From contig DLCH01000050.1 in NCBI GenBank assembly GCA_002480525.1, forward strand, positions 1 through 13,248: a stretch of 13,248 bases of DNA, in the 5' to 3' direction. The notes below the pieces were generated by a model, which was not told the DNA's origin, made no database searches, and saw only the letters and a list, made by a program, of their open reading frames with translations. This DNA comes from Gammaproteobacteria bacterium UBA7803 (GTDB taxonomy: Bacteria; Pseudomonadota; Gammaproteobacteria; Pseudomonadales; Azotimanducaceae). The translations under genes and the position numbers were made by a program. This document shows positions 6,930 through 13,248 of this stretch, piece after piece (position 1 is the stretch's first letter; every line of letters starts with the position of its first letter).

Positions 6930-7283
6930 ATGAAGACACCACCCAACTACCCATCCCGACCCAGGCTACGGCCGCCGCTGCGCAGCGCCGTCGCGCTGGC
7001 CGCCCTGCTCGCCGGCGCTGCCGGCACCGCAGGCGCGGCCGATCCGAAGCGCGGCGAGGCCCTGGCCTTCGAGTACCACTGCATGACCTGCCACGGGCCG
7101 CGCGGCCGCTCCAGCGACGGGCGCTATCCGCACCTGGCGGGACAGCATGCCGCCTATCTGGAGATACGGCTCAACTACTTCCGCTCCGCGGTGGAGCCCA
7201 CCAATCAGATGAACGCCCAGGCCGTGCACCTCGAGGACGACGAGATCGCCGACCTGGCCGCCTACTTCGCGAGCCAGCCATGA
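6930..7283 (+). CDS. small monoheme cytochrome c (c553/c4-domain type), exported
   Basis: A 117-residue electron carrier. The N-terminus has a basic stretch (RPRLRPPLR), a hydrophobic segment (about 19-32) and a small-residue region AGTAGAA, which fit a Sec signal peptide cleaved near residue 36-37. The mature part of about 80 residues has a single heme site, CMTCH (51-55), with C51 and C54 for thioether bonds and H55 as axial ligand. M94 in NQMNAQ is the likely sixth ligand. YPHLAGQHAAYLEIRL and DDEIADLAAYFASQ are typical of class I c553 proteins and of each half of cytochrome c4. It should sit in the periplasm. Its TGA overlaps the ATG of the next cytochrome gene, so the two are probably made together. 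No clear ribosome site precedes the ATG at 6930. Redox partner unknown. Confidence 0.9.
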   Translation: MKTPPNYPSRPRLRPPLRSAVALAALLAGAAGTAGAADPKRGEALAFEYHCMTCHGPRGRSSDGRYPHLAGQHAAYLEIRLNYFRSAVEPTNQMNAQAVHLEDDEIADLAAYFASQP

Positions 7284-7594
7284 GACACATCACCCGGAAC
7301 ACGGTGCTCGCCCTCGGCGTTCTGGCGGCCGGCGGCTGCAGCCTGCCGGACGACCAGGTCGAACGCGGCGCCGCGCTGGCGACGGAGAAGGGCTGCATCG
7401 CCTGCCACGGCGCCAAGGGCGTGAGCCTCGCGCCGACGTTTCCCAACCTCGCCGGACAGTGGCCCCAGTATCTGCGGGTGCAGCTTCTCAAATACCGCTC
7501 CGGCGAGCGGCAGAACGCGGTCATGAACGGACAGGCCGCGGAACTCACGCGCGAAGAGATCGCGGCGCTGGCCGCCTTCTACGCCGCGCAATGA
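7280..7594 (+). CDS. small monoheme cytochrome c, probable lipoprotein
   Basis: A 104-residue cytochrome starting at the ATG overlapping the previous stop. The N-terminal hydrophobic segment ends LAAGGCS with C20, a lipobox-like site: G at -1 fits, but -3 is Ala rather than Leu, so membrane anchoring is likely but not certain. The heme site is CIACH (39-43), and M82 in AVMNGQ is the likely axial Met. FPNLAGQWPQYLRVQLLKYRSGER and LTREEIAALAAFYAAQ are the hallmarks of a cytochrome c4 domain. It shares spacing and many residues with the upstream cytochrome (P-x-LAGQ, YL, RS, MN-x-QA, EIA-x-LAA), pointing to tandem duplication or splitting of a diheme ancestor. Probably passes electrons in the periplasm, tethered to the membrane. 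Confidence 0.9.
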   Translation: MRHITRNTVLALGVLAAGGCSLPDDQVERGAALATEKGCIACHGAKGVSLAPTFPNLAGQWPQYLRVQLLKYRSGERQNAVMNGQAAELTREEIAALAAFYAAQ

Positions 7595-7610
7595 CCTCGA
7601 AGGAGATCCC

Positions 7611-7835
7611 ATGAAGATCGACAACGAAGAAATGCAGGAGGAAGTCGAGGACATCGTCGACCGGACCCGGGTCGTGCCGGTCACCATGATCGTCGCCGTG
7701 CTGGCGACCCTGGCCGTGCTCGCGGCCTTCGCCGTCGGCGTCTACCAGGACCAGGACACCGGCAATCTGCGCGACGACCAGGGCGTCCTCGACGCGGAGA
7801 GCCTCGAAACCCTGAAGGCCCCGATCGCCGACTGA
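7611..7835 (+). CDS. small single-span membrane protein of unknown function
   Basis: A 74-residue protein I do not recognise. An acidic N-terminus (about 1-20, rich in Glu and Asp) is followed by one hydrophobic helix (about 22-44, VVPVTMIVAVLATLAVLAAF) and a polar, acidic C-terminus of about 30 residues. The ribosome site is the best in the window: AAGGAGATCCC directly before the ATG at 7611. This argues that it is truly translated. It lies 16 bp after the second cytochrome and is probably in the same transcript. A role as assembly or docking subunit for the two cytochromes is a guess from position only. No Cys or His residues in a metal-binding arrangement are seen. Confidence 0.75.
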   Translation: MKIDNEEMQEEVEDIVDRTRVVPVTMIVAVLATLAVLAAFAVGVYQDQDTGNLRDDQGVLDAESLETLKAPIAD

Positions 7836-7850
7836 CGCCTCAGGCGTCGG
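7832..7850. terminator. hairpin at convergent gene ends, no U-tract
   Basis: GACGCC-TCA-GGCGTC (7834-7848) is a perfect 6-bp inverted repeat with a 3-base loop. It extends to 8 pairs (7832-7850) if a G-T wobble is allowed. It spans the stop codon of the small membrane protein gene and the stop of the GH42 gene on the other strand, where a two-way terminator would be useful. No T-run follows on either strand, so intrinsic termination is uncertain. Confidence 0.35.
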
Positions 7851-9816
7851 CGACCACCGCCACGTCACCGGGGGCCAGCTCGGACCCGCCCATCAGCAGC
7901 CGCCCGGCGACGGGCAGCGGCCGGGGCTCCGCCGCGTAGTTGAACACGAAGGTCAGACCGCCCCGGCGCCGCAGCCGCACGCCCTCCGGCATCGGCCGGA
8001 CCGTCAGACCGGCATCCGCGGCGGCCGCGGTCACCACCGCATCCAGCAGTTCGTCGCTGGGGCAACCCGGCAGGTAGTGGCGGCCGTCGCGGGCGTACCA
8101 GACGCCGCGCCCGTCGTCCGCGCACAGCCGCGGCGCCAGGGGACCTTCCACCTCCTCCAGCCAGGTGTGCACGTGCCCGCCCACGGCGGACACCGTGACC
8201 GCCGCGTCGGCGTCGAGCGCGTCCACCCGGGCGACGCGAACCGGCAGCAGACCGGCGACGGGACCCGGCTCGCCGCCGGCCGGGACCTGGAAGTCCGCGG
8301 TCTTGCTGCCCGTTCTGGCGCCGATCAGCAGCGCGCCGGCGCACCGGTCCAGGTGCGCGGCCCAGTCTTCGCAGAGCACCGGCAGACAGGGCAGCACCAG
8401 CAGCGCGTAGCCGGACACGTCGTCGCCCGGCGCGACCAGGTCCACGTCCAGCCCGACACGGCGCAGCGCGCCGTAGTAGGACAACGCCGTCGCCAGCGCC
8501 GAGAACCCGGCGGACTGGGGCTGAATCCCGGTGATCCAGCACGACGGGTAGTCGAAGGCCAGCGCCACCCGGGCCGGCCGCGTGGCCGGCATCGCCGGCA
8601 GCCCGGCGAGCTCGTCGCGGACCCGGCGCAGCTCGCCGGCGGCGCGGTCCTCCCGGCCATCCGTGGTCAGCAGCGCGGCGTGCATCTGCTCCTGGCCGAA
8701 CGGCGCCCGGCGCCAGCGGAAGATCGAGGTCAGCTCGGCGCCGTGGGCGATGGCCTCCCACAGCCACAGCCGCACCATGCCCGGCAGCGGCGCCGCGTTG
8801 TGGGTGGCCCAGTTCACCGGGCCGGGCTGCTGCTCCATGACCCACAGCCGCCCCCGGCCGACCCGGCGGTACAGGTCGTGATGAAAGCCGGCGAAGTCCG
8901 GATGCCCCTGCCGCCGGTAGGCCGCCCGCTCGCCTGCGCCGTAGGGCCCCTGCTGGAGAAAACCCAGGGGATAGCTGTCCCAGCTCGCGACGTCGAGGTC
9001 GCGGCCGACGGCGAAGTGATCGAAATCCGTGAACAGCCCCATGAAGTTGTGGGTGATCGGCCGCCCCGGGGAAGCGGCCCGCAGCACCGCCGTCTGCCCG
9101 GCGTTGAAGGCCGCGACCTGATCGCTGGAATAGCGGCGGAAGTCCAGGCGATGGGCCGGGTTGGCCTCGGTCACCGTCGCCGCCGGCAGGTCCACCTCGT
9201 CGAAATCGCCGTAGCTCTGACTCCAGAACACGGTGCCCCAGGCCTCGTTCAGCGCCGCCACGCTGCCGTAGCGATCCCGCAGCCAGCGCCGGAAGCCGGC
9301 GACCGCCGCCGGGGAATGGCTCTCCACGGTGTCGTGACAGCCGAACTCGTTGTCCGTCTGCCAGGCGACCACCGCCGGGTGATCGCCGTAGCGCTGCGCC
9401 ATGGCCGACACGATGCGGTGCGCCTCGCGCCGGTACGCCGGGCTCGAGAAGCAGTAGTGGCGGCGCGAGCCGAACCGCCGCGGCCGGCCGTGGCGGTCCG
9501 CCGGCAGAATCTCCGGCAGCTCGTCCACCAGCCACTTGGGCGGGCAGGCGGTGGGTGTGCCCAGCACGATGCGCAGCCCGGCATCCGCCAGCACGGCAAT
9601 CGCCCAATCCAGCCAGGCCCAGTCGAACGCGCCGCGCCGGGGCTCGATGCGGCTCCAGGCGAACTCGCCGATGCGGACCACGCCGATGCCCATGTCGACC
9701 ATGCGGGCGGCATCCTCCGGCCACCAGGCCTCGGGCCAGTGTTCGGGGTAGTAGCAGACCCCCAGCAGCGGCGCGCCGTCGAGCGATGCCGCGCCGCGAT
9801 CGTCGTTGGTGGCCAT
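7840..9816 (-). CDS. beta-galactosidase, glycoside hydrolase family 42
   Basis: A 658-residue hydrolase that releases galactose from beta-galactosides. The start is the ATG at 9816, with GGAG ten bases upstream. LLGVCYYPEHWPE (17-29) opens the (beta/alpha)8 barrel typical of GH42. RIGEFAWSRIEP (48-59) follows. WQTDNEFGCH (152-161) carries the acid/base E157, and WVMEQQPGPVNW (325-336) the nucleophile E328. Residues about 395-590 form the middle, flavodoxin-like trimerisation domain, and the last about 60 residues a small beta domain. No signal peptide is seen, so it acts in the cytoplasm on imported sugars. It diverges from galK across a 97-bp region, so both may answer to one regulator. Natural substrates of GH42 are often plant or oligosaccharide galactosides rather than lactose; specificity is not readable here. 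Confidence 0.95.
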   Translation of the reverse strand: MATNDDRGAASLDGAPLLGVCYYPEHWPEAWWPEDAARMVDMGIGVVRIGEFAWSRIEPRRGAFDWAWLDWAIAVLADAGLRIVLGTPTACPPKWLVDELPEILPADRHGRPRRFGSRRHYCFSSPAYRREAHRIVSAMAQRYGDHPAVVAWQTDNEFGCHDTVESHSPAAVAGFRRWLRDRYGSVAALNEAWGTVFWSQSYGDFDEVDLPAATVTEANPAHRLDFRRYSSDQVAAFNAGQTAVLRAASPGRPITHNFMGLFTDFDHFAVGRDLDVASWDSYPLGFLQQGPYGAGERAAYRRQGHPDFAGFHHDLYRRVGRGRLWVMEQQPGPVNWATHNAAPLPGMVRLWLWEAIAHGAELTSIFRWRRAPFGQEQMHAALLTTDGREDRAAGELRRVRDELAGLPAMPATRPARVALAFDYPSCWITGIQPQSAGFSALATALSYYGALRRVGLDVDLVAPGDDVSGYALLVLPCLPVLCEDWAAHLDRCAGALLIGARTGSKTADFQVPAGGEPGPVAGLLPVRVARVDALDADAAVTVSAVGGHVHTWLEEVEGPLAPRLCADDGRGVWYARDGRHYLPGCPSDELLDAVVTAAAADAGLTVRPMPEGVRLRRRGGLTFVFNYAAEPRPLPVAGRLLMGGSELAPGDVAVVADA

Positions 9817-9913
9817 GGAATGACTGCTCCGCCGCGGGTGACCGCCGGCGAGCATAGCACCCGCGCCGGGCAATGACGGTACACTCCGGTCACCATGACC
9901 AGGAACCGGACAC
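9817..9913. promoter_or_regulatory. GH42/galK divergent promoter with TGACC inverted repeats
   Basis: A plus-strand TACACT (9880-9885) is a good -10 candidate for galK, though no convincing -35 is found. Directly after it GGTCA-CCA-TGACC (9888-9900) is a perfect 5-bp inverted repeat that would cover the transcription start. A third half-site, TGACC (9839-9843), lies within GGTGACCG (9837-9844), which is the exact reverse complement of CGGTCACC (9887-9894). AGGA (9901-9904) is the galK ribosome site, nine bases before the ATG. The layout fits an operator bound by a sugar-responsive regulator; the regulator is not in the window. Confidence 0.4.
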
Positions 9914-11065
9914 ATGGCGGCTCCGACCGCTGAGGCGCCAACGGGGGCATCCGTGGCCCGCGCGTTCGCCGCGCACTTCCCGGACGCCGCCGCGCCGCGG
10001 CTGGCGTTCGCGCCGGGCCGGGTCAACCTCATCGGCGACCACGTCGACTACTGCGGCGGCACCGTGCTGCCCATGCCCATCGAGCAGGGCACCTGGGTCG
10101 CCGCCGCGGCCAACGAGTCCGGCATGCTGCGCGCCGTCAGCGTCGACCGGGAGCCGGCCCTGGCCTTCCCCCTGGACCGCCCGCCGCGTTTTCCCGACGG
10201 CCACTGGGGCCGGTTCCTGCACGGCGCCCTGGCCGTCCTCGAAGCCGACGGCGCGGCGCCGACCGGCGCCGACGTGCTGGTGACGGGCAACATCCCGTGC
10301 GGCGGCCTGTCGAGTTCCGCCTCGCTCAGCGTGGCCCTGCTGCTGGCCCTGGACGGGCGCGGCGACGCGGGTCTGACGGGCCTGCCCCTGGCCCGGGCGG
10401 CCCAGCGCATCGAGCACGAGCATGTCGGCGTCGCCTGCGGGCTGATGGATCAGGCCGCGGTAGTGCTGGGCGAGGCCGGCGCCGCCCTCGAGTTCCACTG
10501 CGCGGACGCGACGGCAAGCGCCGTCCCGATACCGGAGGAGGAGATCGCCATCCTGGTGGCGGACAGCGGCGTGCCCCGCACCCTGGCGGGCAGCGCCTAC
10601 AACGAACGGCGCGACGCGCTGACCCGGGCGGCGGAACTGGCCGGGATCGAGTTCACCCGGCTGGCGACGTCCCTGCAACCGGGTACGGCCTTCGGCGACG
10701 CCGAGCTGGAGCGCCTGGCGCGGCACGTCACCGGCGAGCAGGCCCGGGTCGAAGCCGCCTGCGCCGCTGCCCGGGCCGGCGACTGGCCCCGCTTCGGGCG
10801 TCTGCTCGATGCCAGTCACGCCTCCCTGCGGGACGACTATGCGGTGAGCTGTCCGGCCCTCGACCGGCTGGCGGAGGCCTTCCGCCGCCAGCCCGGCTGC
10901 TTCGGCGCGCGCCTGACCGGCGCGGGGTTCGGCGGCGCGGTGGTGGCCGCGGTCCGACCGGATTCGGTAGCCGCCTGCCTGGCGGCGGTGACCGCCGGCC
11001 TCGGCGCAGACAGCCGCGGCGCGTTCCGCGCCCGGTCCCGGGGCGGAGCCCGGCGCGGTGAGTGA
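9914..11065 (+). CDS. galK: galactokinase (GHMP kinase)
   Basis: A 383-residue cytoplasmic kinase that makes galactose-1-phosphate from galactose and ATP, the first committed step of the Leloir pathway. GRVNLIGDHVDYCGG (35-49) is the galactokinase signature, with R36, H43 and D45 at the sugar site; Asp42 replaces the Glu seen in E. coli. IPCGGLSSSASL (127-138) is the phosphate-binding GHMP loop. GLMDQ (176-180) supplies D179, the probable catalytic base. TGAGFGGAVVA (335-345) is the C-terminal GHMP motif. The ATG at 9914 has AGGA nine bases upstream. An ATG at 9895 is out of frame. The stop overlaps the galT start by 8 bases. The DYCGG-x-VLPM-x-IEQ wording is a little closer to GalNAc-kinase-like members than to E. 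coli GalK, but the gene context supports galactose. Confidence 0.95.
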   Translation: MAAPTAEAPTGASVARAFAAHFPDAAAPRLAFAPGRVNLIGDHVDYCGGTVLPMPIEQGTWVAAAANESGMLRAVSVDREPALAFPLDRPPRFPDGHWGRFLHGALAVLEADGAAPTGADVLVTGNIPCGGLSSSASLSVALLLALDGRGDAGLTGLPLARAAQRIEHEHVGVACGLMDQAAVVLGEAGAALEFHCADATASAVPIPEEEIAILVADSGVPRTLAGSAYNERRDALTRAAELAGIEFTRLATSLQPGTAFGDAELERLARHVTGEQARVEAACAAARAGDWPRFGRLLDASHASLRDDYAVSCPALDRLAEAFRRQPGCFGARLTGAGFGGAVVAAVRPDSVAACLAAVTAGLGADSRGAFRARSRGGARRGE

Positions 11066-12062
11066 ACGGCGCTGGGACCCCCTGAGCGAGCGCTGGGTGA
11101 TCGTCTCACCCGGGCGGGTGCGGCGGCCGTGGCAGGGTGACGAAGCGCCCCCGGCCGCACCGGGTCTGCCGGCCCGGGAACCGGACTGCCATCTGTGTCC
11201 GGGCAACCGGCGCGCCGGCGGCCAGCGCAACCCGGACTACCCGGGCGTGTTCGTGTTCGACAACGACTTTCCGGCCCTGGCCGGCGCCGACGGCTCGGCG
11301 CCGGCGCTCGAGGACCCGGCGGCCTCTCCCCTGCTGCGGCACGCGCCCGTCACCGGCCGCTGCCGGGTGCTGTGCTACCACCCGGATCACCACCAGTCCC
11401 TGGCCACCCTGCCGCCGGCGCGCCAGCGCGAGGTCGTCGGGGCCTGGATCGACCAGCAGCGGGAGCTCGGGCCGGCCCACGCCTGGGTGCAGATCTTCGA
11501 GAACCGGGGCCGCATGATGGGCTGCTCCAGCGACCACCCCCACGGCCAGATCTGGGCCAGCGATCACGTGCCCAGCCTGCCGGCCACCGAGGACGCCGCC
11601 CAGGCCCGGTACCTGTCGAGCCACGGCCGGCCGCTGCTGCTGGACTATGCCGAGCGGGAGGCGGCCCTGGGCACCCGGGTGGTGACGGCCAACGAGGGCT
11701 GGCTGGCGGTGGTGCCCTGGTGGGCGGCGTGGCCCTTCGAGACGCTGCTGCTGCCGCGCATGCCCCTCGGCGGGCTCGAGGATCTCGACGCCGCCGGCGC
11801 GGACCGGCTCGCCGAGGTGCTGGGCCGGCTGCTCGGCGCCTACGACGCGCTGTTCGGCGTCGCCATGCCCTACTCCATGGGCTGGCACGGCCGGGGCCGG
11901 GACCAGGGCCGGCACTGGCAGCTCCACGCCCACTTCTATCCGCCGCTGCTGCGCTCCGCCACGGTGCGCAAGTTCATGGTGGGCTACGAGATGCTGGCGG
12001 AAGCCCAGCGCGACCTCACCCCGGAGCAGGCCGCCGCCCGGCTTCGGGAAGTGCTGGCGTAG
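11058..12062 (+). CDS. galT: galactose-1-phosphate uridylyltransferase
   Basis: A 334-residue enzyme that swaps UMP between UDP-glucose and galactose-1-phosphate through a uridylyl-histidine. It begins at a GTG (11058) inside the galK end, with GGAG (11045-11048) nine bases upstream. RRWDPLSERWVIVSPGR opens the protein as in E. coli GalT. CHLCPGN (44-50) gives the zinc ligands C44 and C47, with H111 in YHPDHHQSL and H160 as probable others. ENRGRMMGCSSDHPHGQIWA (148-167) holds the HPH triad, with H162 as the nucleophile. HWQLHAHFYPPLLRS (286-300) is the second conserved His block. All catalytic and zinc residues appear intact. It forms an overlapping pair with galK, and its 3' end lies 14 bp from the end of the convergent alpha-galactosidase gene. 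Confidence 0.96.
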   Translation: MSERRWDPLSERWVIVSPGRVRRPWQGDEAPPAAPGLPAREPDCHLCPGNRRAGGQRNPDYPGVFVFDNDFPALAGADGSAPALEDPAASPLLRHAPVTGRCRVLCYHPDHHQSLATLPPARQREVVGAWIDQQRELGPAHAWVQIFENRGRMMGCSSDHPHGQIWASDHVPSLPATEDAAQARYLSSHGRPLLLDYAEREAALGTRVVTANEGWLAVVPWWAAWPFETLLLPRMPLGGLEDLDAAGADRLAEVLGRLLGAYDALFGVAMPYSMGWHGRGRDQGRHWQLHAHFYPPLLRSATVRKFMVGYEMLAEAQRDLTPEQAAARLREVLA

Positions 12063-12076
12063 TGCTGCGCACCGCG

Positions 12077-13248
12077 CTAGCCGTCTGACGGGGACGCGCC
12101 GGCGGGGCACAGCTCGATCAGCAGCGCCCGGCCCGGCGGCAGCGCCGGCAGCGGCACGCCGACGGCGCGCAGCTCCGCATCGGTCAGCCGCAGACCCTCC
12201 GGCATGTCGATCCACGGCGGCTGCGCCGGCGCGCCCCGCCGCACCGCCGGGTCGAGCAGCGGCACCCGCACCTGCAGCGTCCCGCTGACGTGGCGGATCC
12301 GCAGCGGCGCCGTGACCGCCGACGTCGCCGGTGCGCGCCGCAGCACACACACCAGCGCCCGGCAGCGGTCCCGGGCGAACACGCCCACCGCCGTCAGCGC
12401 CGGGTCCGGATGGGGCAGCACCAGCAGATGGCCGTCGTGCAGCCAGGGCCGGACGCGCTTGTGCAGCGTCACGCAGGCCCGCACCGTGTCCCGCTGTGCC
12501 GCCGCCAGCGTCGTCGGGTCGAGCTCCAGCCCCATGGAGCCCAGCACCGCCATGGCGGCCCGGGCGTGCAGCGACCAGCGCCGTCCCGTCTGGTGGCTGA
12601 CCTCGGGGCCGATGTGACTGCCCATGACTTCGGGCGGTGCGAACAGCCCGTAGGCGGCCATCATCGGCAGGCGCAGATCGGGATCGTGGGCATCGGACAG
12701 CCACACCCGCTGCGTCCGGGACAGCGCCCGCCAGTCCGCCCGGCCGCCGCCGGACGCACAGGCCTCGATGTCGAGATCCGGGCGCGCCGCCCGGACGCGG
12801 TCGAACAGTGCCGTCGCCGCCGGCACCAGCGGCCGGCCGGCGCCCTGGGGCACGTCGCGGTTCATGTCCCACTTCAGCGCCGCGATCCGCCGATCCGCCA
12901 CCAGCGTCTCGAGCACGCCGGCGACATGGTCGAGGCAGGCCGGCTGACCCAGGTCCAGGGCGAACTGGTGACGCCCCAGGGGCTGATCCGGCTCACCGAG
13001 CACCCAGCCGGGATGCGCCTCGAACAGGGCGCTGTCGCGATTGACCATCTCCGGCTCCACCCACAGCCCGAACTCCATGCCCAGGTGGCGGACCCGGTCC
13101 ATCAGCGGCCCCAGGCCGTCCGGATACGCGTCCGGCCGCGGGGTCCAGTCGCCGAGGCCGCGGCGGTCGTCCCGGCGCCGGCCGAACCAGCCGTCGTCCA
13201 GCACGAACCGCTCGACGCCGAGATCGGCGGCGGCTTCGGCGATGGCGG
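12077..13248 (-). CDS. alpha-galactosidase, glycoside hydrolase family 36 (N-terminus missing)
   Basis: About 390 C-terminal residues are visible; the frame stays open to the right edge, so the N-terminal beta-sandwich (family total near 700) is outside. The segment enters in the barrel: DLGVERFVLDDGWFGRR-DD is the GH36 signature. GLWVEPEMVNRDS follows. ALKWDMNRD carries the nucleophile Asp (codon at 12868-12866), ASGGGRAD the substrate loop, and VWLSDAHDP the acid/base Asp (codon at 12694-12692). GSHIGPEVSHQTGR is also typical. A C-terminal beta domain ends the protein. The enzyme removes alpha-1,6-linked galactose from sugars such as melibiose and raffinose. The galactose would feed galK and galT, which face it. 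A GTG at 13204 is an internal Val, not a start. Confidence 0.94.
   Translation of the reverse strand, partial: AIAEAAADLGVERFVLDDGWFGRRRDDRRGLGDWTPRPDAYPDGLGPLMDRVRHLGMEFGLWVEPEMVNRDSALFEAHPGWVLGEPDQPLGRHQFALDLGQPACLDHVAGVLETLVADRRIAALKWDMNRDVPQGAGRPLVPAATALFDRVRAARPDLDIEACASGGGRADWRALSRTQRVWLSDAHDPDLRLPMMAAYGLFAPPEVMGSHIGPEVSHQTGRRWSLHARAAMAVLGSMGLELDPTTLAAAQRDTVRACVTLHKRVRPWLHDGHLLVLPHPDPALTAVGVFARDRCRALVCVLRRAPATSAVTAPLRIRHVSGTLQVRVPLLDPAVRRGAPAQPPWIDMPEGLRLTDAELRAVGVPLPALPPGRALLIELCPAGASPSDG

Noticed and set aside
8077..9876. A 599-codon plus-strand frame opposite the GH42 gene
   Set aside because: Antisense shadow with no recognisable domain. The GH42 frame shows both catalytic Glu motifs.
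9895..9933. Short plus-strand frame starting at the ATG at 9895, overlapping the galK start out of frame
   Set aside because: Only 12 codons, no ribosome site of its own, and its ATG lies inside the palindrome, almost at the presumed transcription start.
9890..11230. A 446-codon minus-strand frame opposite galK
   Set aside because: Antisense shadow. galK signatures on the other strand are unambiguous.
12063..12085. Possible hairpin between the convergent galT and alpha-galactosidase ends
   Set aside because: Only 4-bp arms (GCGC-ACC-GCGC) and no T-run; too weak to call a terminator.
11106..12872. A 588-codon minus-strand frame spanning galT and part of the alpha-galactosidase gene
   Set aside because: Low-complexity Arg/Gly/Ala translation that conflicts with two clear genes.

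Overview
This is a very GC-rich (about 70% or more by eye), gene-dense bacterial chromosome segment. Genes nearly touch or overlap, and G or C dominates the third codon position. The endonuclease VIII closely resembles the Escherichia coli protein, and two small c-type cytochromes sit beside a bacterial ligase-exonuclease pair. Together these suggest a high-GC proteobacterium, most likely a gammaproteobacterium; this is inference. I see no insertion sequence, phage gene, tRNA, rRNA or CRISPR array, and no stretch over 300 bases without a gene.

Left part (1-3236, all minus strand). Read in the direction of transcription, this holds a DUF2256-type zinc-ribbon microprotein, an unusual photolyase/cryptochrome-like flavoprotein coupled to it by an ATGA overlap, a CPA1-type cation/proton antiporter, and the N-terminal part of a 2-oxoglutarate/Fe(II) oxygenase of the isopenicillin-N-synthase superfamily that runs off the left edge. 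The flavoprotein has its FAD domain at the N-terminus and an extra alpha/beta-like region at the C-terminus, the reverse of the usual photolyase order.

DNA-repair core (3341-6833). nei (endonuclease VIII, plus strand) converges on a minus-strand pair: a metallo-beta-lactamase-fold 'ligase-associated' exonuclease and an ATP-dependent DNA ligase, whose reading frames overlap. The helicase and phosphoesterase that usually accompany this pair are not in the window. With the photolyase-like gene, four probable repair functions lie side by side.

Redox cassette (6930-7835, plus strand). Two paralogous monoheme c-type cytochromes overlap by ATGA and are followed by a 74-residue single-span membrane protein with a strong ribosome binding site. 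The two cytochromes look like the separated halves of a cytochrome c4-like diheme protein. The upstream intergenic region is AT-rich and carries repeated TTGTCCA-type motifs that resemble high-GC DnaA boxes.

Galactoside region (7840-13248). A GH42 beta-galactosidase (minus) diverges from galK-galT (plus). A GH36 alpha-galactosidase (minus, N-terminus off the right edge) converges on galT. The two hydrolases would release galactose from beta- and alpha-galactosides, and GalK and GalT would send it into the Leloir pathway. galE, a transporter and a regulator are not visible. The 97-bp GH42/galK intergenic region contains TGACC/GGTCA inverted repeats that could be an operator.
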